From positions 1 through 64,000 of IMG/VR virus record IMGVR_UViG_3300042987_002221: a stretch of DNA of 64,000 nucleotides. One strand, given 5' to 3'. Shown piece after piece: positions 57,936 to 64,000 of the stretch (its first letter is position 1; each line of letters starts with the position of its first letter). A model generated the notes under the pieces. The model saw only the letters and a list, made by a program, of their open reading frames with translations. It ran no database searches and had not been told where the DNA came from. A program made the translations under genes and the position numbers. This DNA is from a virus.

Positions 57936-59438
57936 ATGGCAGTTCCAGAACCAACTGAAGTAGCACCATGGTACTTGAGAAATATAAATCAAGCCCTAGA
58001 ATTAGATGAGGCTACTGGTAATGTATTTGTACGTACTAACGCATCTATAATAGGTAACGTCAGCGTAGGAAACGTTGCTATAGGGTCATTAGGTAATGTT
58101 GACATCTCAGGCACAACTCTTCCAGTAACCATTGATAGTGGTAACGTTACTGTATTTCAAGGAACAGATCCGTGGATTGTTTCTGGTAATGTCAATGCTA
58201 CACTTAATGGTGATGCTAACGTAATTATTTCAGGCTTTAGTGGGGCAACATCAGATGCATTTGGTAGATTAAGGGTATCAGAACCTTATACCTTGTTTGA
58301 TACTCAAGCTCGTTATTATGATCATGGACAGTTTGCTTCAAATATTTCTGGCACAGGTAATGTGGTTTATGTACAAAATCAAAGTAGTTATCAACTCAAT
58401 GTAGGTTCAGCATCAGGCGATAGTGTTATAAGAGAAACACTAAAACCATTCCCATATCAACCTGGAAAGAGTCAACTCACACTTAATACATTTTGTATGA
58501 GTACACCAAAGACAAATTTGCGTCAGCGTGTAGGATTGTTTGATAGCAATGATGGGGTATTCTTTGAAAATGATGGTACCTACAACTATTTTGTTATTCG
58601 TTCCGGATCAACTGGTGTAGAAGAACGTGTAAGACAAGATGCGTGGAACGGTGATAGATTGAATGGTGCAGGTGGCGCAAATAATCCTTCTGGCTATACA
58701 TTATATCCAGATCGCACACAGATTGTGTTTGCAGATGTTGAATGGCTTGGTGTAGGCAGTGTCCGTGTTGGATTTATTATTAATGGTGCTTATATTATTT
58801 GCCATCAATTTAATCACGCCAATCAAACCGGAAATACTAAAGTTTATATGACTACCGCGACATTGCCTATTCGGTATGAAATCACTAACACTGGTGCTAC
58901 TACAGGCACCAGTACGATGACGCAGATTTGTAGTTCAGTTATTAGCGAAGGTGGGTTTCAGTTAGCAGGATCGGGTAATCCTAGAGCGGCATCTCATTTG
59001 ATTGGATCTCCTGTAACATTACCCAACGATAATAGTTTTAAACCTGTAATCGCTATCAGATTAAAGAGTACAAACTTAAATGCGGTAGTAATACCTATGA
59101 ACTACTCTTTGGTTCCTACGGCAGCTAGCATATTCCAATATAGAATATATAAAAGAGCAATAACATCAGGTGGTTCTTGGGTAGATTCAGCCGCAGATAG
59201 TTCAGTGCAATACAATCTTGGTCCTACTGCACTAGTCTCCGGTGATATTGCAGAACAGTCATTCTTGAACTCTACTAATCAAAGCACAGCAGCACCCACA
59301 CAAGAAGGCTTCACTTTTGTATATCAACTTGAAAGACAGCCCTTTACTGGTGTAGCCTATGAGTATGTAATAACTATGGCAACTACTGGTCAAAATCAAA
59401 CTGTATATGCAAGTATTGAATGGCAAGAAATAACATAA
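57936..59438 (+). CDS. Putative virion structural protein
   Basis: 500 residues. The first 100 are a Gly/Asn/Val beta repeat (NVSVGNVAIGSLGNVDISG). A larger globular part starts with SDAFGRLRVSEPYTLFDTQ and contains VEWLGVGSVRVGFIINGAY. GGAG precedes the ATG. Its stop overlaps the next start as TAATG, linking it to the terminase region. The composition fits a neck, whisker or fibre protein. Role inferred. Confidence 0.6.
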   Translation: MAVPEPTEVAPWYLRNINQALELDEATGNVFVRTNASIIGNVSVGNVAIGSLGNVDISGTTLPVTIDSGNVTVFQGTDPWIVSGNVNATLNGDANVIISGFSGATSDAFGRLRVSEPYTLFDTQARYYDHGQFASNISGTGNVVYVQNQSSYQLNVGSASGDSVIRETLKPFPYQPGKSQLTLNTFCMSTPKTNLRQRVGLFDSNDGVFFENDGTYNYFVIRSGSTGVEERVRQDAWNGDRLNGAGGANNPSGYTLYPDRTQIVFADVEWLGVGSVRVGFIINGAYIICHQFNHANQTGNTKVYMTTATLPIRYEITNTGATTGTSTMTQICSSVISEGGFQLAGSGNPRAASHLIGSPVTLPNDNSFKPVIAIRLKSTNLNAVVIPMNYSLVPTAASIFQYRIYKRAITSGGSWVDSAADSSVQYNLGPTALVSGDIAEQSFLNSTNQSTAAPTQEGFTFVYQLERQPFTGVAYEYVITMATTGQNQTVYASIEWQEIT

Positions 59439-59716
59439 TGTTTGATCCATTTAAACAATCTAAACTTCAAAACGCATATCAATCTATGAAGGAGTACAAA
59501 CCTGCTCTTGAAAAAGATATGACATTAGATGAGTTAAAACGTTTGAGTGGTAATGGAAAAATTACGGGAGAAACAAGAAAAACTCCCGATTCTGCTCTAG
59601 CTACTAAAAAAGCAGAATATATGCGCGAACATAATATTCGTCCTGGTGATAAAGAATGGTTTAAACTTTGGTTTGCACAACCAGATATTACAGGCGAAAA
59701 TCCCTTCAGCAAATAA
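59438..59716 (+). CDS. Small protein directly before the terminase large subunit
   Basis: The ATG at 59438 overlaps the preceding stop as TAATG. The 92-residue product is helical and charged (KLQNAYQSMKEYKPALEKD, then TLDELKRLSGNGKI), with a C-terminal block DKEWFKLWFAQPDITGENPF. In T4 the small terminase gp16 precedes gp17, so position makes this a weak candidate, but it is shorter than gp16 and no DNA-binding motif is clear. Confidence 0.5.
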   Translation: MFDPFKQSKLQNAYQSMKEYKPALEKDMTLDELKRLSGNGKITGETRKTPDSALATKKAEYMREHNIRPGDKEWFKLWFAQPDITGENPFSK

Positions 59717-59722
59717 TTACTC

Positions 59723-59730
59723 AATAAATA
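59723..59730 (+). promoter_or_regulatory. T4-type late promoter-like octamer, predicted leaderless start
   Basis: AATAAATA ends 6 bases before the terminase ATG at 59736. With T4 spacing, transcription would begin on the A of that ATG. No Shine-Dalgarno is visible upstream. Confidence 0.6.
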
Positions 59731-59735
59731 AATTT

Positions 59736-61283
59736 ATGAGTGGAACATCTACTTTAGTAAAAACACCTTATACAAAAACAATATTCAAAACACAAAAAGA
59801 ATTGGATGATTTTGTAAAGTGTTGTGATCCAATAAATGGTTATCTATATTTTATGGATAACTTTTTCTATATACAACATCCTACACGAGGTAGCATGTTG
59901 TATCATCCGTGGCCTTACCAAGAGAGGCTTATAGAAACATATCACAAATATAGATTTAGCATTAGTTTGATGCCTCGTCAAAGCGGAAAGTCAACTAGTG
60001 CAGCTGGCTACTTACTGTGGTATGCAATGTTTGTGCCTGATTCAACAATATTAATTGCAGCACATAAGTATACTGGTGCTCAAGAAATAATGCAACGTAT
60101 CAGGTATGCATATGAAAATTGCCCTGATCATATCAAAGCAGGTGTTACCACTTATAACAAAGGGTCTCTTGATTTTGAGAATGGATCTCGTATAGTTTCA
60201 GCAACAACAACTGAAAATACAGGTCGTGGTATGGCTATTTCCTTATTATACTTGGACGAATTTGCATTCGTTAGACCTAGCATTGCTGAATTATTCTGGA
60301 CTTCTATTACACCTACTTTGGCAACAGGTGGTAAAGCAATAATCACAAGCACACCAAATAGTGATGAAGATCAATTTGCACTAATTTGGAAACAAGCAAA
60401 CAAATGTCAAGATGAATATGGTAACGAAACAGAATTAGGAATAAATGGTTTTAAAGCATATAAAGCACATTGGAGTGAACAACCAGGAAGAGATGATAAA
60501 TGGGCTAAAGAAATGGAAGCTCAACTTGGTACAGAACGCTTTAGACGAGAAATAGGATGTGAGTTCGTTATTGCAGAAGAAACATTGATATCACCAACTA
60601 CATTAGTTGATTTAAATGGTATAGAACCCGTCAGTAGAATGGGACAAGTTCGTTGGTATAAACGTCCAGAAAAGGGAAATATCTATACTGTGGCTTTAGA
60701 TCCTAGCTTAGGTACTGGATCAGACCCTGCAGCAATAGAAATCTATGAAGCAAACACCACTACACAAATTGGTGAATGGAAACATAATAAAACAGATATC
60801 CCAAATCAAATAAAATTACTAGCACAGATAAACAAATATATTGCAGAATGTACTAACGAACCAGACAGCATTTATTATTCAATTGAAAACAATAGTATAG
60901 GGGAAGCTGCGTTGATTTCATTAACCGAATACGGAGAATCAAACATTCCTGGTGTCTTTTTAAGTGAGCCGGGAAAAAAACGTAAGGGCTTCAATACAAC
61001 TCATAAAGTAAAATTAGCCGCTTGTGCTAAATTTAAAACATTAGTTGAAACAAAAAAACTAAAAATCAATAGTAAAAGTTTAATCAGTGAATGCAAAACT
61101 TTTGTGGCATTAGGTGGAAGTTATGAAGCAAAGACAGGTGAAACAGATGATTTAGTAATGGCATCACTATTATCAGTAAGAATGTTTCAGGTGTTGGGTG
61201 ATTATCATTACAATCTAGAAGAAAGAATTAGTGACCACGATGAGTTTATACAACCATTACCCTTCTTTGCAGTGCTAAATTGA
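59736..61283 (+). CDS. Terminase large subunit (T4 gp17-like)
   Basis: The ATG at 59736 gives 515 residues; an in-frame start 30 codons earlier would lie inside the previous gene. Walker A MPRQSGKST (79-87), Walker B LLYLDEF (170-176) and the coupling motif ITSTPN (203-208) form the packaging ATPase. Asp322 in ALDPSLGTG, Glu384 in SIENNS and Asp471-Asp472 in ETDDLV are the RNase H-like nuclease site that cuts concatemeric DNA. The protein would dock on the portal, which is not in this window. Somewhat shorter than T4 gp17. Confidence 0.95.
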   Translation: MSGTSTLVKTPYTKTIFKTQKELDDFVKCCDPINGYLYFMDNFFYIQHPTRGSMLYHPWPYQERLIETYHKYRFSISLMPRQSGKSTSAAGYLLWYAMFVPDSTILIAAHKYTGAQEIMQRIRYAYENCPDHIKAGVTTYNKGSLDFENGSRIVSATTTENTGRGMAISLLYLDEFAFVRPSIAELFWTSITPTLATGGKAIITSTPNSDEDQFALIWKQANKCQDEYGNETELGINGFKAYKAHWSEQPGRDDKWAKEMEAQLGTERFRREIGCEFVIAEETLISPTTLVDLNGIEPVSRMGQVRWYKRPEKGNIYTVALDPSLGTGSDPAAIEIYEANTTTQIGEWKHNKTDIPNQIKLLAQINKYIAECTNEPDSIYYSIENNSIGEAALISLTEYGESNIPGVFLSEPGKKRKGFNTTHKVKLAACAKFKTLVETKKLKINSKSLISECKTFVALGGSYEAKTGETDDLVMASLLSVRMFQVLGDYHYNLEERISDHDEFIQPLPFFAVLN

Positions 61284-61289
61284 TAAATA
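61282..61289 (+). promoter_or_regulatory. T4-type late promoter-like octamer
   Basis: GATAAATA overlaps the terminase stop. The predicted leader of about 16 bases contains AAGAGA before the ATG at 61311. Confidence 0.5.
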
Positions 61290-61310
61290 GATTTATTACT
61301 AAGAGATTTT

Positions 61311-64000
61311 ATGCCAAAAAACAATGAATCACTAAACAAAGAACTGTATAGTTTGCTAAAAACTAGAGGATTCGATCCTATTCCAAAAGATGCTACTGGA
61401 GAAACTAGTCCAGTGCCCGATGATGCAGATGTATTTAAATTCACCTTTAAACATGACAATCAAGTTAAAGGTACAGCATATGCAACTATTGACGGAAACA
61501 ACACATTAACAGTTTATTATGATGATGAGGTTGTTAGCGAAGAAGTAGGTGGAGTAGATGATGTAAATATGAGTTGGACCAACTTTTTAAAGTATCTAAA
61601 AATGTGGGCACAACGTAGACAAATGGGTTTTGATTTAGAAAACAAAGATCATTTACACAGTGATATGGCACAAAGAGATTATGTTAAGAAGCAAGAAGTT
61701 GCTGAAAGTAAAAAGAAATTGATGAACAAAGGAACAACCATGCCAAACATAAGTGAAGGCTATTATGCTATGGGGAAAAACAGTAGTTATAATGATAACA
61801 TTCCTACTGTAAAAATAATTTTACAACATTCAAGGCAAATCCAAGAAGGTGAACAACGTTATCGTAATGTTGCAAGAATTTATTTAGAGAATACCCAAGG
61901 TGAAAGATTTTTAGCACCCACTGTAAAGCCTGGCATTGCACAAGTATATGCTAGACATTTAGCAGAAGGCGGTAGTGTTAATGATGAACGTTGGAATCAC
62001 ATCAAATCATTATGTGAAGAATATAGCAAAATGGCAGGGTTTGTTCGTGCAGTTCGTGGAAATCAATTCAATGAATCAGCACAGAAGTTAGTAGAAGCAG
62101 GATTGAACCATTATGTTTCATTAAGAGAAACATTAGGTAAGATGCGTGGTAATCGTGGATACAATAGTTATTTTGAAAGTTGGACTCCTACATTAATGGA
62201 GACTGATGGTGATGAAACTTCCATCAATGAATTGTTTGTTCAAGAGACATTAGATCCAAGAATTGAAAGTGTAATGCCTATTCTTTCTAAATTGAGTAAA
62301 AATTTAAGTGAAGTAAAAGAAGTTAAAGAACTAGAAGAATGGGCTAATGGTTTACTTGAAGCACCAGGTGCAGAAACATTAGCACATAACCAATCTACAG
62401 CAAAGTCTAATTTAAAGTCATTTGATTTAGAAGAAGACAGTGTAAATGAAGGTTGGTTTGCTGACACATTAAAAAGTGTGGGGAAGGCTGTATTAGACAA
62501 GCTGGCCCCAAATGATAAACAATTATTACTAAAACTACAGAGAGATATGGGAGTTCCTACAACCGCTCAACATGGTAAACCATCAATGGCAAGAATGATG
62601 AGTGATGAAGAAGTTCAAAAATTAATTGCTGCGGCTAGAAAAGTCAATGCTGGCAGAAATTCTAGTTTATCTGAAGAAGAAGTTGAAGAAAGTGGACTGC
62701 AGGCGTATTTAGGAAACAAGAAATACGGCAAAGACGGCATGGATTCATTACGCAAAGCAGGTCGTGAAGGTGCGAGCAAAGAAAAGATGGCAAAGATTCG
62801 CGCCAAATATGATAAGTTAGATGAAGAAGGTTTGGGACCAGAACAAAAACGTGTTGGTCAACTTGGACCAACTGAAAAGGTTAAGAAAAATAGTGGTGCC
62901 AGAGGTAAACTAGTTGGTGCCAATGAAAGTGTAGAGCAAGGTGTGGCGGAAGGCTCGACTAATAAAACACTGTTTGTTATTTACTATAAAACAGGTAAGG
63001 GATTTGACGCTGGTACTGGAGATGTAGGAATACTTGCATCCAATGAACAAAAAGCAAAAGAAAAATTTGCAAAAAAATATCCTCACTTTATTGTGACTAA
63101 AATAGTAGAAGGTATGAAATATGTTCTTGTTGATTACCGTGGAAATTATTATAAAGGCATGGATAAGTTTGGTAGAAATCTTTCTACTAGAAATCCAGAA
63201 GAAGCCGAAATATTTAATTTAGAGCGTGACGCTAAAGATATAGCATTATGGACTAGAAATAGATTTAAGGCAATACCTTGGTCAGGTCAGCGAGGTGTGG
63301 CGGAAGGCTTGCCTGGTAGTCTAAGTGCTAGTGATTATATGCCGGGAGCAACTTTACCACACACTAACTGGAATTGTATTAAGTGTAGTGGTCATAAGTT
63401 TATGTACAGTTTAGATGGAAAATTAACTAAAGATAATAAAAAAGGTGCAATAAGAGTTAAATGCCCTGATTGTGGCGGTTCTGGGTTAAAGAAACCTGAC
63501 CCCGGTCACGATTATTTTGGTCGAAAGAAAGAGGAAGGTGTGGCGGAAGGCTCTGAGCAAGACCTAGTATATATTTCAAAAGACCGTGCCGAGGCTTTTG
63601 AAGAATGGATGAACAGTGAAGGTCTTGAAACTAATGTTCCTAAAAATGATTATGGAACATATATTGTTTATAATTATTCTAACGAAGATCCTACTTCAAA
63701 ATTATATGCCAGTGAATGGAATGAAAGAAGAGAAGGTGTGGCGGAAGGCACCGATGATCCTAACCCCTCAGCCGGTCCAGGATCTATATCACATTCAACA
63801 CCGGTAAGACGTAATGGCAAAGATGTTGGTGAATTATTTCAAACTAAATCAGGTAGTTGGGGATTCTTTATCAATACGTCAGCCAAAACTAAAGAAGGCT
63901 TTGAGAGCAAAGAAAAAGCACTGGAAGCGATGAAACAACATTTGGGGCAAGGTATGGCGGAAGGCATGGAACAAGAATGGGAAGTAAGTTTTGAACATGG
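61311..64000 (+). CDS. Large modular phage protein with GVAEG linkers, 3' end outside window
   Basis: The frame is open to the end of the window; 896 residues are visible. Residues 1 to about 460 form a conserved-looking, mostly helical region (WTNFLKYLKMWAQRRQMGF and LVEAGLNHYVSLRETLGKM). From about 495 the sequence is modular: a Lys-rich block (YGKDGMDSLRKAGREGASK), then four unrelated segments of 113, 76, 61 and 67 residues separated by G-(V/M)-A-E-G. One segment has two CxxC pairs (CIKC, CPDCGGSG), a zinc-ribbon-like or DnaJ-type knuckle. No ATPase or membrane motif. A prohead core, internal-protein or scaffold role is inferred from position after the terminase gene. Confidence 0.6.
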   Translation, partial: MPKNNESLNKELYSLLKTRGFDPIPKDATGETSPVPDDADVFKFTFKHDNQVKGTAYATIDGNNTLTVYYDDEVVSEEVGGVDDVNMSWTNFLKYLKMWAQRRQMGFDLENKDHLHSDMAQRDYVKKQEVAESKKKLMNKGTTMPNISEGYYAMGKNSSYNDNIPTVKIILQHSRQIQEGEQRYRNVARIYLENTQGERFLAPTVKPGIAQVYARHLAEGGSVNDERWNHIKSLCEEYSKMAGFVRAVRGNQFNESAQKLVEAGLNHYVSLRETLGKMRGNRGYNSYFESWTPTLMETDGDETSINELFVQETLDPRIESVMPILSKLSKNLSEVKEVKELEEWANGLLEAPGAETLAHNQSTAKSNLKSFDLEEDSVNEGWFADTLKSVGKAVLDKLAPNDKQLLLKLQRDMGVPTTAQHGKPSMARMMSDEEVQKLIAAARKVNAGRNSSLSEEEVEESGLQAYLGNKKYGKDGMDSLRKAGREGASKEKMAKIRAKYDKLDEEGLGPEQKRVGQLGPTEKVKKNSGARGKLVGANESVEQGVAEGSTNKTLFVIYYKTGKGFDAGTGDVGILASNEQKAKEKFAKKYPHFIVTKIVEGMKYVLVDYRGNYYKGMDKFGRNLSTRNPEEAEIFNLERDAKDIALWTRNRFKAIPWSGQRGVAEGLPGSLSASDYMPGATLPHTNWNCIKCSGHKFMYSLDGKLTKDNKKGAIRVKCPDCGGSGLKKPDPGHDYFGRKKEEGVAEGSEQDLVYISKDRAEAFEEWMNSEGLETNVPKNDYGTYIVYNYSNEDPTSKLYASEWNERREGVAEGTDDPNPSAGPGSISHSTPVRRNGKDVGELFQTKSGSWGFFINTSAKTKEGFESKEKALEAMKQHLGQGMAEGMEQEWEVSFEH
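62940..63965 (+). repeat. Five copies of a 15-base GVAEG-coding repeat
   Basis: GGTGTGGCGGAAGGC occurs at 62940, 63294, 63537 and 63735, and with one change (GGTATGGCGGAAGGC) at 63951. All spacings are multiples of three. The DNA is identical, including the GCG Ala codon in AT-rich surroundings, while the intervening modules share no similarity. This suggests a recombination junction or a strictly conserved processing site. Confidence 0.9.

Noticed and set aside
61208-62871. Minus-strand open frames opposite the large modular gene
   Set aside because: They lie opposite a continuous 896-codon plus-strand frame, have no ribosome sites and show no domain patterns.
62940-63965. CRISPR-like spacing of the 15-base GVAEG repeat
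   Set aside because: Spacers are 183-339 bases, coding and in frame, and the repeat is not palindromic. It is treated as a protein-module junction.

Overview
This window looks like part of the genome of a large tailed phage with T4-like (myovirus) architecture that infects a Gram-negative bacterium. The T4 link rests on a gp17-type large terminase, TATAAATA-like late promoters ahead of many transcription units on both strands, linked dihydrofolate reductase and thymidylate synthase, and N-termini resembling the capsid-targeting peptides of T4 internal proteins. A candidate spanin pair, a predicted outer-membrane beta-barrel and Sec signal peptides point to a two-membrane host. The DNA is AT-rich, with a GC-richer patch at about 48-51 kb. 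No tRNA, CRISPR array, integrase, transposase or reverse transcriptase was seen.

Layout. (1) 1-11.2 kb, plus strand: tail or baseplate structural genes, starting inside a giant beta-rich protein. (2) 11.3-15.4 kb: a chain of overlapping glycosyltransferase-like genes. (3) 15.4-19.1 kb: a host-interaction cassette with a putative ADP-ribosyltransferase, a papain-like peptidase, a kinase-like protein and three exported proteins including an outer-membrane barrel. Several of these have their own promoter and terminator. (4) 19.2-47.0 kb, minus strand: one inverted island. It starts with a fibre-chaperone-like gene and two giant RCC1 beta-propeller proteins (63 and 21 repeats), then runs into a packed locus of glycosyltransferases, methyltransferases, a sugar 3-dehydratase, an epimerase, a 2OG oxygenase, two sulfotransferases and an APS-kinase-like protein. 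The order suggests that the island makes sulfated or methylated deoxysugar glycans, possibly to decorate the giant fibres or to alter the host surface. (5) 47-54 kb, plus strand: a RelE-like toxin candidate, a metallopeptidase and a MoxR/VWA pair behind two near-consensus sigma70 promoters, small conserved proteins, then DHFR and ThyA. (6) 54-64 kb: spanins, virion proteins, two small proteins with capsid-targeting-like N-termini, a methyltransferase, the terminase, and an open-ended protein whose last third is built from unrelated modules separated by an invariant 15-base GVAEG-coding repeat.

Three observations stand out. First, at nine genes the late-promoter octamer ends only 5-9 bases before the start codon and no Shine-Dalgarno sequence is visible, predicting leaderless late mRNAs, including that of the terminase. 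Second, four proteins share an N-terminal M-x7-E peptide like the T4 capsid-targeting sequence, so a putative ADP-ribosyltransferase and a kinase may be packaged and injected. Third, the GVAEG-punctuated protein looks like a shuffled, possibly protease-cleaved, polyprotein. All functional calls come from motif reading by eye and were not checked by database search.
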